The translations under genes and the position numbers were made by a program. From Polytrichum commune (Eukaryota > Streptophyta > Polytrichopsida > Polytrichales > Polytrichaceae), in assembly GCA_950295325.1 (NCBI GenBank), contig OX485804.1, positions 66,440,033 to 66,504,032 on the forward strand: 64,000 nt of DNA, read 5' to 3'. Under the pieces are notes generated by a model. It was not told where the DNA came from. It saw only the letters and a program-made list of their open reading frames with translations, and searched no databases. Of the stretch, positions 52,540 through 64,000 are shown in pieces. Numbering within the stretch: position 1 is the stretch's first letter; the number at the start of each line of letters is the position of its first letter.

Positions 52540-54280
52540 GTGCCCTTTCTGTCGTGTGTGGTTCCGACCTATGTGTGGACTTCTATCACTCTAATCCCAT
52601 TTATTATAATCTCTTGTGAAGCTCAAGAGTTTGGCAAGTAGTCAAGACAAAGTCTGGGGTAATGTCTTTGAGTAATTGCATAGTCTTTAATTGCTATGAA
52701 TTATGCTTGCAATAATCTCTTAATCAACTTACGACCATCATGCAAGTCTTCACAATTGTAGTCACCACCTTCATCTTCCGGTGGACGTGACAACTTGTCT
52801 TAAGAATCATCTACATAGGTCAACATAAGAACAACACATCAACAAAATAGGCTATAATCTTTATTATATGTTGTAATCTATTTTGGGTGGTAAAATAATA
52901 TTCATTGGATACAAATTTGCTCTGATGAGGTAAAGTCTTCCTCCCTTCAAGGTAATGTCTTTGGCATCTTATAGCCTGCACATTCTATGATTGGCCTTGT
53001 GACCTTTGCATGTAGACTCATTGCCTTTTCTGCCAATTGCAAGGGGCAATAGACTTATTTGGCTATATTCTTCTCTCCACACTTACCTCATGGTAATGTC
53101 TTTCACTTACTTGGCTATCTCCCAACCTAAGTCTTCGCTATGGTCTTTCATATTCCAATGCTAATGACTATTCCTATCCTAGGCTCTCTTGGTATGTTCA
53201 CTTTCACTTATTCATATTCCATTGCTAATGACTATGCCTATCCTAGGCTCTCTTGGTATGTTCACTTTCACTTAGACTATTTGCCTTCCTCTCTTCACAA
53301 GAGAGTTACCCTCTCTTAAGACGACTCTTTCATTCTTCCTACAGAGGCTATCGCCTTTCTTCCAACAATTTCTCATCACTCTCCTTTACATGCTAAGTGA
53401 ACAATCATACATGGCCATTGCCTAGAATTTTGTCAATTTATTTTTTCTCACTCTTGCCCTTAACGATCTCACAATCATTCTGCATCCCAGGCTATCACCA
53501 AAATTTCCCTAATCAACTTTTACATTGGCTCTCCTAGCCTTTAAAATTTCACTTCCTTGTTGACATGTTAATGCCTTCCATGCCCTTGATTCCTTGACAG
53601 CTTTCTCAATCACAATTCTCATTATATTTAGTCTTCGTGTTTGGGCCAACTAAAGCAAAAAACCAAGGAAGTTTTTTTAATGTAATCTTAGATACAAAAG
53701 TTAGCATCCCTTTTAATAACTAAGAGAGAGAGAGAGTGAGTGAGTGAGCGAGTGTGTGTCCATTCACTCTCACGTCAAAATTCGATAAGAAAATGTAGGA
53801 GTCCAAGTCACTCAAATCCATCAACCTACATCTATTCTCAAGACGTACTTGGGATTAATCCTATCAACTATACCATTGACCTCCATCCTTGAGATTTGGG
53901 GTTAAATAAGCCTATTGCTTTGCAATGTTGAGACTATGCATGATTCTACATATGAAAATAGCATGCCTTCTATACTAATATCCTCTTCTTTGTAGAGTTG
54001 AGAGGGGAGAAGGTGGTTATAGTCAACAACCGACTTGAAGCAGCAATAGCCTTCTAGTCCTATTATGAATGACAATCTAACTACCATGTGTTGGATGAAA
54101 GACATAAAACTTGAAAATTGCATGCTTCAGCCATGCTATAACAAAAATTAATGGCTCACAATAGGGGATGCTTTTAAGAAGCCTAATAGCATCCTAGCCT
54201 TAGGAGTTGGAATGAGCACCCTCTAAGACACTAAGACACTAAGACACTTGACGCCCGTATATGATACCAGCGTGAATGTG
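52540..54280. other. intergenic DNA, no gene recognised
   Basis: Pyrimidine-rich, with short frames. It contains two tandem 64-bp units at 53148-53275 (ATTCCA/TTGCTAATGACTAT, CCTATCCTAGGCTCTCTTGG), a GA/GT tract at 53723-53757 and three AAGACACT repeats at 54224-54248. Confidence 0.5.
53148..53275 (+). repeat. two-copy tandem repeat, 64-bp unit
   Basis: The units at 53148 and 53212 share CCTATCCTAGGCTCTCTTGG and TATGTTCACTTTCACTTA almost without change. Confidence 0.85.
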
Positions 54281-54287
54281 AGCCCAT

Positions 54288-54543
54288 ATCACTATATTCG
54301 TTAACTGGAGACTTTTTCATGATTTGGAGACTAATAAAAGACTTCAAGTCTCATATTGTGTTTAGTGCATGTTTTGATTATGATATAGATACTTATTATA
54401 TTTAGAAATATATATACTCCTCATGCATGAATATGTAGAAAGGTCATTACCAATGTTCTCCACATTCACAATATTGCATCCCAAACTATGAGTAAAGTTT
54501 ATTTTGAGACTTTCCAAAGTCTTCAATTAACGAATATAGTGAT
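54288..54543. mobile_element. MITE-like TIR element (256 bp)
   Basis: The left end ATCACTATATTCGTTAACTG and the inverted right end ATCACTATATTCGTTAATTG differ at one of 20 positions, with GAGACTTT/AAGACTTT next. No coding capacity. I saw no second copy in the window. Confidence 0.85.
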
Positions 54544-54589
54544 CCATTGTCCAAATGCTTAACACGGCGGGCCGTGTTGTAGCATGAGG

Positions 54590-55416
54590 ATTTATGCCTC
54601 TATGGGAGGTGGGCTCTATTGGTTTGTTTTTAGTCCCTTTTGTTTAGGGAGGTGTGATAGTAGCTTGTTTATTTTCAAGTTTCCTTTTGTTGAAGACAAG
54701 GTAAGTAAGATATTTAATGGCATTTTGGTGTATATCTTTCATGAGTGTTTTAATGTTGGACTTCGGGATTTTAAGGTTGGTTAATTTGTTAATGGATTGT
54801 TCATGTATAGCGCCTCTTATGCCCGCTGTGATAGTGATGAGGGGGTTCGTTTTCCATCCTTGTTTTGTATGCTACTAATTAATGGGTCATATTTGGCGTG
54901 TTTGAGCGTGAGGGCTTGTTCGGGGAATCTGTCATGACAGTATGTGAATTTAATGAATTGTATTGTGTGTGTAGGTGCCGGTAGTAAAGGTGTTGGTGTG
55001 TGGTTTGGGGCTCCTAGTACACTTAGTATATCTGGTCTTAACTTGGCTTGGCATTGGCAATTTGTTTGTGGACATGTACATTTTATGAGCCATTCTGGGA
55101 CGGTTTTTTCTTGGTTCATGTTGTTGAGGTTGCCTGCATTTGTTAGTGTGTAGAATCGAGTGTGTTTGTTGGCTTGTAATGTTTGAGTGATGAGGTGTAC
55201 TGTTTTATTGCGGCGAGCAATTCTTAAGCCTTTTAGATAGGGATGTTCACACAAGGATAGTAGGTGTGGCCTTGTGTCTCTGTCATTTCTGTGGCATAAT
55301 GTGCAGTTGGGGTTTTGAAATTTGAGAGGCCAAAAAATGTTTTTTTTTGTGATTACCCATGTATTGTGAGCACCCTCTACCTTAATATGATTCAAACTTT
55401 GAGGAACTAGACTCAT
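54590..55416 (-). pseudogene. LINE-like retroelement 3' end, copy 3 (reverse transcriptase C-terminal region)
   Basis: An open frame at 55416-54817 (200 codons) carries a zinc-knuckle-like cluster, CTLCHRNDRDTRPHLLSLCEH, typical of the region after reverse transcriptase in plant LINE-type proteins, with a second cluster CTCPQTNCQCQ. After a stop, the tail continues as LKIPKSNIKTLMKDIHQNAI and KYLTYLV. The reverse transcriptase and endonuclease parts are absent, so it is 5'-truncated and non-functional. It is the best preserved of three copies, all on the - strand. The first ATG is not necessarily the element's start, since the frame stays open upstream. Confidence 0.75.
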
Positions 55417-56330
55417 GCAAACTGAAATTATTGTTTGTACATATGTCGAGGCATTTCGTATAAGGTAGATGTGCTTAATTTGGATACTTTTCTCTTTGCA
55501 TCAACTTCTAGTAAGACATAGAACACGCAATTAGCATGCATTGAGATAGCAAATCCAAATTGTGCATATAGCCATTTGCCTCAAGATTTTTAGAGCTCAT
55601 TTTGAATATGTTATTCATTATCAAAGTGAAGATTGAATGTACGAACTAGTGTGAGTGAAGAAAGGGGTATAATATGAGGCATTAGCGTACATAGTTTACA
55701 TAATGGATCTAGATATTGTTTTTCTCTAGTGTGTAATTTTAAAAAGGCTACCAAGAATTTTGAAGTAAAGGTAGATGTACAAAAGGGGGCCCTAGGTTTA
55801 GAGAAAAACATGATAGTGCTTTCATCCAATTTACATTTTCATCTATTATAGTCATATGCTGAACGTCACCAATGACTTGTATATATAATAAAATCCTCTT
55901 TATTTCATGATTTATATCTTGTGTATGTAGTGGAGACATTTATCACATAAGATTGTGAAGATTACTGCAAATACATGAGTTTATTTTAGCCTATTATTAG
56001 TACATGAAATGCTATTTCATGAGCAGGCTCATGTGAGCCTACTCATGAGACTTGGTTTGTCTATCTAAGAGTCGGGGTGTTTATCTAAGACTTTGGTTGT
56101 TTATTGTGGCCCAAGAACCCTCCATGACCAAAATTATTATTATTATTTTTTTTTTTTGGGGGGGGGGGGGCAAATTCAGGCAATTCATACAAAACATTGA
56201 TTGTTGGTGAAATTCTTAAGGTTATACATTTGAATTTTTAAAATGATAGCTCACTAAATTTCATTTTAACATGAGGGTTAAAAAATGCCTCTCTTTATCT
56301 CTTCTCATTTATGCGGTCAATGCTCTGATG
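55417..56330. other. intergenic DNA with a dispersed repeat
   Basis: 55715-55995 is the partner of 780-1290. An (ATT)n/poly-T/poly-G tract lies at 56139-56170. No gene seen. Confidence 0.5.
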
Positions 56331-56339
56331 AATTGGGAA

Positions 56340-56836
56340 GCTTGATTTGCGAGGGGAGGCCTAGCATGTGGGAAGGTTGGCTAAGGAGGTTGAAAATGAG
56401 GTCAAAATGGAAGTGTTATTGCCGGTGATCCCATTTTGGGGCTCAAAACGACACTCCAAGACTCTTGGAAAGGTGAGAAAATGCTGAGATTAATATTTTA
56501 TTTGAGATTTTGAGATTTTTTTCTAGGTGATTTTAATGATGAGCAATCCAAATTGATAATATTTGTTCTTTGTATTTTTGGAAATTGTTTATGTAGTTAG
56601 TGCTCACGTCAAGCAATGAGCTTGATTTGTGAAGGGAGAAGGGGACACCAAGCCTGTGGGAAGGTGGGATGGGGAGGTTGAAAAGGAGACAAGAATGGGA
56701 ATGCTTTTGTTGTAGTCCCATTTTGGGGCTCAAAAGGACACTCCAAGTCCCTGGAAAGATGAACAAATGCTAGAAATGATATTTTTATGAAATATCTCAA
56801 AATCTTTTTAGGTGGTTGTAATGATGGGCACTTTAA
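56340..56836 (+). repeat. two-copy near-tandem repeat, period about 290 bp
   Basis: Copies about 56340-56545 and 56630-56836 share AGCTTGATTTG, GTGGGAAGGT, GGAGGTTGAAAA, TCCCATTTTGGGGCTCAAAA and GACACTCCAAG, then TAGGTG(A/G)TT. Confidence 0.8.
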
Positions 56837-57399
56837 AATGTGCACATTAGGAAAATAAAAAATAAAATTTTGAATTGGTTATATAAGGAGAGTTCACCTC
56901 CAAATTACCTATATTTAGACATCGCCTTCTCCCCATCAACCAAGATTCAATTTCGAAGTTCAATGGCCATAAGGAATTTCATAGTGTTTACTCTCCAAGG
57001 TGCTTATCTAGGGAGAGCAGAGCCCACCTGAGCAGTCACGTCCATTACGTTGTGCTTTATTGGGTTTACTAAAATTTCCATTTCATTTTTCCATAATAAA
57101 CTATTTCACTCAGATCACCGCAATCAACCCAAAAAACCACAAATCACGCAATTGAAACCTCGCCAAATAAATTCCCACAACCAGTGAGCATGCCGAGAAG
57201 TAGATGAATTTTGCACCGGGATCTTGACCTTTAGCAACAGAGGCCATGCGAGCTAGATGGATTTGATCTTCGACATTTAAGGATACTAATTCCGAGTGGG
57301 TGTCTATGAATGAAATTCAAGTCATGTGTACAGAAGATATTTTGATAGCCTCAAGACATCACCATGTTGAAATCGAAATACTGAGCTGGATTCCATTCA

Positions 57400-57725
57400 C
57401 CTCGAATTCCCACTTGCAATGCGACGGACCCTGTCATCTGACATTTGAGTTGTCGTTATTTTCTCTCTGTTTGTTTTGCATTTTCTTTGTTCTCTCATCT
57501 CTGCGAGAAAAACACTCTCCAAGGATTTGCCAGTCTCCGCCTCCAGTGTCAAAGGAACTCGAAATTTTGCAATAGCAGTGATTCGATTCGCAAGAGGTGG
57601 TCGATAATCGAAGAAGAACAAGAAGCCTCCGTTTAAAAAGGAGCCAACCCCGCCCGACCTACCCTGCCCACGATTCTTTGAAATTCGTCGTGGTGCAGTT
57701 ATTTCCGGCAAAGTTGCTCGGTTTT
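57400..57725. other. possible rearranged leader fragment upstream of duplication copy 2
   Basis: Less AT-rich than its flanks, with GTGCAGTTATTTCC at about 57694. The same 14 bases occur in leader copy A of the BTB gene (about 48768). No BTB coding sequence is found here. It may be what remains of a second BTB locus. Confidence 0.35.
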
Positions 57726-59083
57726 GGTGCAGTCTGCGGATGTATCGTTCTATCTTGCAAGAGCCCATGGCTTGACTCATTGAATAATGGCATGGAATGT
57801 GGATTCTGATTGAAAATCAACTATTATGCCCTTGCATAAAACATTCACTGTAAGTTTTTCTTGTCCTGGCATGTTGCCGCATTCTCTTATCAGTTGTTCA
57901 AAAAATATCTCGGATTTTGAAGACGATGTCCTATATTCTGTTCGATAATACTTTTGGTGCTACTGTGCTGTAGCCATAGAACAGTTTCTTAAAATTTACG
58001 CCTCAATATTATGATATGTAACTGATTTTCTGATTAGAACTAAAATTTCACCGTTGATATTTGCAAAATAGATCTTTCCAAAATGTGAATGTTGACTGCA
58101 AGAATTCTCTTATCTCCTCTTTGTTGCAGCGTGCAAAAATGTTCATCTCAACATACTGCAAAGAATTTGTGGATCATAGTTTCCAAATGCCATCCTACTG
58201 GGCTCATCTAGAAGGTTAAGGTTCGAACAATGTTATGTCGGCATGTATATTTGGAAAAACCTCATAAGTAGGAAGTCACTGTAGTCACAATCATGATTGA
58301 GCTATTGTTACTTCACACCTTTGATATTTTCCATCATTCTGTATAACGATTTGTTTTTTTGTTAAAAACTAGGTGGTTGACCTTGATCTAGAAACGCCTA
58401 TATGAAAGGTTGTGTATTCTGTCTCAACAACAGTGCTGAATTGTGGTGTGGACAGAGGAAGGATTTGAGAGGTCTTGCAGACCCACATAGCCACGGAGAT
58501 TCTACTTGGTAATGTGACCAGGTGGACACCGACCGACCTCCAGTGGCAACTGCCATGGAGTTGGTGATGTGGAACTGACAGGGGCTAACACTTCCGCCAC
58601 ACAAAGCACTAAATCATGCTCGCCCTCCGGGTTGGGGGAATCCGCAAGAGGTCATTGTGTCACTCCAGTGTGGTGAACGATCCTCCAAAAGTTGAATTCA
58701 GAGTTTCGAAAATATGTTTATGAGAAATTCCTCCTGAGATTTCGATTCGTCTAACCCGGTAGGGATGTATAGTTTCTGCAAACTTGTATAGGTGTTTGAT
58801 TGGGCCGAATGATGTTCCCGAAGCTCCTTCCGTGATTTGTAGGGTGGTGGAGAATTGGGGGCATGCATGAGACCTTGGAATGGGCCTTACCTTGGAGTGA
58901 AGAATTTGCAAAATAGTTTTCTGGGAAAGTATCCCTGCTGACTCATGGAAGGAATTCTTTAGTTTGACAATGAAGCCACAATTTGCAGATTTTTGGAAAC
59001 ATCTGCTCAGCTAGATTACCATCCTAACGAAACAGATCAAATTCTGATCTTAATAAGGCCCGTTCCCCACAGCCTGTTACAAG
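57726..59083 (+). repeat. 1.4-kb segmental duplication, copy 2
   Basis: Partner of 51128-52512 in the same orientation, about 6.6 kb away. It shows small indels, for example the stretch GGGGTGATGAGG...CAGCAAACACC of copy 1 is missing. The match ends near GTTCCCCACAGCCTGTTACA. Confidence 0.9.
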
Positions 59084-59089
59084 ATTTTT

Positions 59090-60470
59090 TGAATACCGAT
59101 TGGATTTTTTGTTAAAGTAGGATGTTGGTGATTTTTAGATCTCCCACCCCAACATACCACAGGCCGTTACAAACCAGAACCCTTATATGGCCACTGTTTT
59201 ATAACCTGACAGCTTGCCCCACCGAATTTTGTTTTGGTTAGGAAAGTGGGCGTCTTGCTGTTTGAAAAGATGGACGAGTAGTGATTTATATTCGAAACCG
59301 AATGGAAGAGGTGGAGAAATGGATGAGAGAGGGAGAAACATTATATTTAACATGGTTTGGACCTAATGGATATTTAAAGCATCTTGCATACAACAGAGCA
59401 GGAGGTTTAATTGATAAATAGTCCTGCTCTATTTTGTAACAGGTTGTGGGCAGTGTGTAATTTTTGACAAAGTTTTTGCAAGTTTTTGACATTTTAGAAG
59501 AAAATGTAGATGTCAATTGACATTCATTTTTGTGTTTAAAAATGTGACGTGACGCTTTGGATTTGAAGTTGAACGCCAAATGAAATTTGTCAAACATACC
59601 CATTGGTTGTGGGTTCCCCTATATGTAGTAGATATCTCTAGATATTTTTGGGACAGAAGAATAATTATAATTATAGGACCTTGTAGTGAATGCAAACATA
59701 TAATACATTGACGATGGTGTGATGTGATTCAACCATTTTGATTTTTCTGTCACTTGAGTCTTCAGTGTCGAAGCGCACATTCCCTGGTGAGCGCTGATTG
59801 ATTCTTCTTTCCAGGATAGACAGCGATGAGCTTAGGTTCTAGCTCTGTGTGATCATGTGCAGGAAACCCGACAACTTCTTGTCATCACTACTGTACATGT
59901 ATAACCAATTTCTCACGTGCATTTTGTGTATGTCTTTGTACACAAAAAAATCTCACTATCCTCCCGGCAGCTCCGCCTATCCTCTATCCACCTCAGTGAC
60001 GCGGACCCTCTACCTTTGCAATTTAGTTACCACCTCCTTTAATTCTAGATGCACCGCATGCATTCCAACAATTTCATCAGGGTATTATGAACGAGTAAGA
60101 CGTGAGAACGTCCTATCGGCTATGCAAAGGGCTTTGAACATCATTGTGTCTTTGTCTTCAGTCAAGAGTCTCTCATATTGACGTAGCTTGAAAGAATGCA
60201 TGGATATTCGTGGGATTCTTGAAAAACGATTTTTGCAGGAAGCTTACTTGTGCGTGAATTGAAAGCACCCTGCACGATTTTCTGGTCAAGACAGCAGCCG
60301 GCAAGGCCCCTCGCAACAGACGAAGGGGTACCGTAGACCAGGACTCTCTATTCCGACCCCAAATCTTTCCACGTGTCGCTCCCACACTTGTTGAGATTTG
60401 TCTAGAATCCACCTGGCAACTCCTTCCCTAGCACTTGACTAAACACTAAAGTGCCCTCTACGGTGCCGAA
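59090..60470. other. intergenic DNA, nothing recognised
   Basis: Short frames only. 60173-60412 (-) is less AT-rich but unrecognised. It is probably upstream DNA of the S-protein gene. Confidence 0.5.
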
Positions 60471-60475
60471 AGGAT

Positions 60476-60481
60476 TATAAA
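60476..60481 (+). promoter_or_regulatory. TATA box of the S-protein homologue gene
   Basis: TATAAA in GGATTATAAAGGAG, 136 bp before the start codon, giving a leader of about 100 nt. Confidence 0.65.
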
Positions 60482-60616
60482 GGAGATCAGTGCATTCTAG
60501 CACCTGCATAAATTGAGATCATCAAATCTCTCTATAACTCCTACTCCATCCCCAGGGTTTTACTTTTGTAGACTATACACTTCTTTGCACAGATTGAATT
60601 AGTACAGGGCTCGAAG

Positions 60617-61006
60617 ATGGATCATGCAATATTTCTCATGAGGATGATGGTCTTGGCCTTAGTGACGTTGTTGTTGGTGGTGGAAGGAGGGTGGTGCAAA
60701 GACCACGCGACTATTGTGAACAAGATGGCCACCGCAACACTGCAAGTGCACTGCCACTCGCGGGACAACGATTTGGGAGTGCGGTGGTTGGTGCCCAACC
60801 AGGTGTATGTGATCTCGTTCCACCACAACATCTGGGGCACCACGCTCTACAGTTGCGACTTCGACGCGCCGGGCCACCAAACCAAGAGCATTCATGTGTA
60901 CGAGGGATATCTGGTGCCGGATCGCCAGGTTTGGTGCACTCAGTGCACTTGGACTGTCACCGACACCACTCTCGATTGCGATGGCTTCCTCGACTACTCC
61001 TGGTGA
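60617..61006 (+). CDS. secreted S-protein homologue (self-incompatibility S1 family, 129 aa)
   Basis: Small secreted plant proteins named after the poppy stigma S determinant; most members have unknown roles. Residues 1-27 form a signal peptide (Met/Leu/Val-rich core MMVLALVTLLLVV, then GGWC). The mature part has the family's pattern: LQVHCHSRDNDLG, then a VYVISFHHNIWGTTLYSC block, a Cys-x2-Cys (Cys107, Cys110) followed by TW, and a final Cys121; Cys46 and Cys80 complete the set. Length is typical and the gene has no intron, as most members do. The TATA box at 60476 supports it. The coding part is much more GC-rich than the flanks. A 169-codon frame overlaps in another phase and is a by-product. 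The family call is firm; the role is unknown. Confidence 0.92.
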   Translation: MDHAIFLMRMMVLALVTLLLVVEGGWCKDHATIVNKMATATLQVHCHSRDNDLGVRWLVPNQVYVISFHHNIWGTTLYSCDFDAPGHQTKSIHVYEGYLVPDRQVWCTQCTWTVTDTTLDCDGFLDYSW

Positions 61007-61281
61007 CGACGATCAACCTGCTGCTTAATCAATTGCGAGTCACATTCATATATGCTTCTATATGTATGGTCATCTTAATTGTGACCCATCGATCGGCTGG
61101 ACGACAGTTTTCGATCCTGTGGCGAGACATGCGCCAGGATCATGATAAGCGTCGTCGTCATGATTCATGTGCTAGCTACGTCGACCATGCAGAGAATTAA
61201 GGACTGGAATTTGAGCAGTTGCTTACAACAATGTGATTTCCTGCAAGTTCATATATGACTCATGTACAGACAGGATATCAA

Positions 61282-61638
61282 TAAGGTTGAGGCATCTGTG
61301 ACCCATAAAATAAGAGAGTTTGACATCTGTTTAGGAGGAGTAATAGTGGAGAATTTTTTCTTGCAAAGGGAAACTAATTCTAAGGAGAATGCCCCCCCAA
61401 AAAAATTGAATTTTTTTATGAGTATGAAAATTGTTACAAATTTTGAAGTGGTAAAGTTAGAGTAACACATAGTTGATCTATAGATTTAACCCATAACTGT
61501 TCATTTGAATTCTAATGCTTGGTTATGACAGTTGTCAAAAGTCTTATGAGAATAGTTAATCACAAGCCGCCACCACATAAACTTTAGCTCTGTTCACCTA
61601 AAAATATATAAATCTCATCCATGTTGACATGACATGAG
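61282..61638 (+). repeat. direct repeat, copy 1 (partner at 61878-62236)
   Basis: Shares with the partner GGTTGAGGCATC, GAGAGTTTG(A/C)CATCTGTTTAG, GGAGTAATAGTG, AAGGAGAATGC, GGTAAAGTTAGAGTAACACA, GACAGTTGTC and ATCTCATCCATGTTG. The copies are 596 bp apart, non-coding. Confidence 0.85.
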
Positions 61639-61877
61639 CCTTTGTGAAACACGCAATGCACCATGATGTATTTTATCATAGAGAAATTTCCACCGCAGTG
61701 TTTAAAGTACCAATACACGGCCCGTGCTAACAGGAGCTAAGCTAGATTGAATTGAAAATGCTAAGCTTAAGACTGCCAACTGCAAGTATTGATTCCATGG
61801 CGACTAAGCTTAAGTAGTGAAGTTGACCTAAGCCAGAAGTTAGAACAAAGTTCTTCTCTAGTTTTGTTCTACCTTTA

Positions 61878-62236
61878 AGGTTGAGGCATCATAACCGATA
61901 AATTAGGAGAGTTTGCATCTGTTTAGTAGGAGTAATAGTGAGGAATTGTTTTTCTTGTGAAGAGAAACACATTCTAAGGAGAATGCAAAAATAAATAAAT
62001 GACTAAATGAAATCATGAATATGAAAATTGTTATAAACTTCAAAGCGGTAAAGTTAGAGTAACACATAATCAATCTGTAGGTTAACTCATAACTGCTCAT
62101 CTAAATGCTCATTCGTGGTTGTGACAGTTGTCGAAACTCTTCTGAGGGTAACCAATCACGAGTTGCCACTACATAAATCTTAACTCCGTTTGCATTAAAC
62201 ATATAGATCTCATCCATGTTGGCAATGCATGACCCT
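61878..62236 (+). repeat. direct repeat, copy 2 (partner at 61282-61638)
   Basis: Colinear with copy 1, about 80 percent alike by eye. The pair could be LTRs of a very short element or a local duplication. The 240-bp spacer shows no gene. Confidence 0.85.
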
Positions 62237-62239
62237 AAT

Positions 62240-63590
62240 GAGTGGTTATATAAACCTAGTTGACTATACATGCCTCGACCTTAGGACTCTCCTAGGCTAA
62301 GTTAATAGTAAGTAACCATTACAAGAGTTTCTAAAAGTATAGTAGAGGCACCTATTCCCGATCAGGACCCCATCGGCAATCTATAGGGTACCAAAATTTT
62401 GATTAGCTAGGATTCAATTTCGATCAGGCCAAAACAAATAGTGCCATGACACATGTCCTAGTTTGAGTGCTACAGTGAGAAGGAGTGACCGGTTAAAATG
62501 AGCAGTTATGGCATACTCTAGACATTGATAATATCTTTAGGGCAACTTTTGGCTTCAAAAATTCACAATAATTTCAATTTAAGGAATAAAACTACCGAAA
62601 ATTTTGCACCACCTTATACTTCTTCAAATTAGCGCAAAATCTCTAAAGTGATTGGTTATGGGTGTCTCTACTCTACCTTGGAAGCTTACACTTGGTATAT
62701 ATCTAATGTAAAGTCAATGCTTCAGTCTGCCACTTTCTATAGATGACGCCCTGTACTAATCAGTCAAGAAGTATTAGACTTCTCAGACTGGTTACATAGA
62801 GGCTTTCTAGAAAGTTCCAGTGAGGTGGTCATATCAGCAGTTATATATGGTGCCAATATTGATTTGAAACTCTATCCATGAGCCTCTTTATAAATAGACC
62901 AAAATACAGAGTGAAACACAAAACCCATCATGAATGCACCATATTATATTGCTGTGACCCGTTGTACTAAATAATTATCAATTCATTTTTTTAATCCCTA
63001 AAAGCCTTCTTTTAAATGAACAATGATGTTTAATCCCTAAAGCTTGTGGGTTTTAGTTTGAATCAAAGATGTATTATAAAGTATGATTTAGAAGTTTTCT
63101 TTTGTGTTGGCATACAAGAGAAAATTTTAGGGAGTTAAATTTTAAATCACATTTGTGCGGTTGGAATATGAATCTTTATCCTTGGTCTCCACCAGATCAT
63201 TTTATAAGTATTTTCCTTCAAAAAATGATAAAAATTCCAAGGTGTATCGAAATCACTTGATCTTTGATACGATAGGCTAAAAGTTTGAGTTGCATAATCT
63301 ACTGGAAAAGACAAAAAACATTAATGTCACTATTATTGTTACTTTCCCAAAATAACTCATTTGGTAAGAAGGGAATAAAACTAAGGATTTCAATCACTTC
63401 AAGGTCCATATCTTAGAGCCATTGAATATAGAATTTCGATCCATTTGCTCTAGATGGCGCGAAACTTCATTAAAAAGTTTGCCTTAAAACTCATATGTAT
63501 TTTTGAAAAAGCCCACAACCACTTTTTGGCTTCTTGGGCATTTAGGAGTTGAATCATGTTCTAACCAATGAACAGGGAGACCTAACCGCT
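62240..63590. other. intergenic DNA, nothing recognised
   Basis: AT-rich, stop-rich in all frames. Confidence 0.55.
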
Positions 63591-63593
63591 AGT

Positions 63594-63795
63594 TACAGAT
63601 GAACCTGTTGAGTTTGAGATATAGCTGGTTGAAGTTCAAGACCTCAGAAAAATCACCGATCGTTTAGAGGAATCTATGGCATATACCTCACATTGATAAA
63701 GAAAAACGCGAAGATCACAGCATGTCATGTAACCAGTTGAGCTTGGAAACACTAGGATCTCAATCGATTATGCCCAAAAATCTCCCTGGACACTG
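63594..63795 (+). repeat. dispersed repeat, partner at 7114-7300
   Basis: Colinear with the partner through TGCCCAAAAATCTCC, with an extra 25-30 bases before the AACACTAGGATCT word. Probable LTR-retrotransposon fragment. Confidence 0.65.
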
Positions 63796-64000
63796 GTCCT
63801 GAGAGAGAAAATGTCGATGCTGCAGCAGTACGTCTGCTTCTGAATGGTACAATTATGCATAATTTCAACAAACGCACTGAAATATTGAGTTTGCAGCATT
63901 TTCTCAGTTAACTGTAAATTGCTTGTAATGCATTACACATGGTGAAACGATTAACAGATGACTAGGTATGCTTAGTTTTGAATCTGGATGCTGCTCTAGG

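Noticed and set aside
60691-61200. 169-codon frame overlapping the S-protein gene in another phase
   Set aside because: It runs in the GC-rich coding DNA of the S-protein and shows no domain; the S-protein frame has a signal peptide and the family cysteines.

Overview
The window looks like nuclear DNA of a land plant. Its genes have many GT-AG introns in AT-rich DNA, the phosphoenolpyruvate carboxylase (PEPC) is plant-type with a QNTG C-terminus, there is a plant-specific S-protein homologue, and the spaces between genes are full of decayed transposons. The wording of the PEPC protein (for example the SIDAQMR start and the [10 protein letters not shown] stretch) differs enough from the familiar seed-plant enzymes to suggest a non-seed plant, perhaps a bryophyte. 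That placement is inference and not firm.

Layout. 1-14.4 kb is gene-poor and repeat-rich: small TIR elements, a LINE tail, a miRNA-like hairpin, a long foldback and a three-copy tandem array with G-runs. 14.4-25.5 kb holds a complete 12-exon PEPC gene on the + strand, with a transposon in intron 8. 25.6-27.9 kb is intergenic, with a LINE remnant and a MITE. 27.9-34.6 kb holds a gene on the - strand for an 887-residue C2HC zinc-finger and coiled-coil protein that I do not recognise, with a CpG-rich probable promoter near 33.6-34.5 kb. 34.6-40.4 kb is repeats, including a likely solo LTR. 40.6-44.7 kb holds a complete 9-exon METTL5-type rRNA adenine methyltransferase gene whose first intron has a GC-AG boundary. 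44.7-48.2 kb is intergenic. 48.2-50.2 kb holds a single-exon BTB gene whose C-terminal part looks ubiquitin-like; its leader is tandemly duplicated and carries a short in-frame upstream ORF. About 1.4 kb of its downstream sequence is repeated at 57.7-59.1 kb. Between these copies are a MITE and a LINE tail. 60.5-61.0 kb holds a small secreted S-protein homologue. 61.3-64 kb is repeats and AT-rich DNA.

The genes look like independent eukaryotic units with no shared pathway: anaplerotic carbon fixation (PEPC), ribosome modification (METTL5), probable ubiquitin-ligase adaptor work (BTB), a secreted peptide (SPH) and an unknown nuclear-type protein. I found no rRNA gene, convincing tRNA gene, CRISPR array or virus gene. 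The exon structures were worked out by eye from reading frame, splice sites and family conservation. They are strong for PEPC and METTL5, good for the zinc-finger gene, and untested by transcripts.
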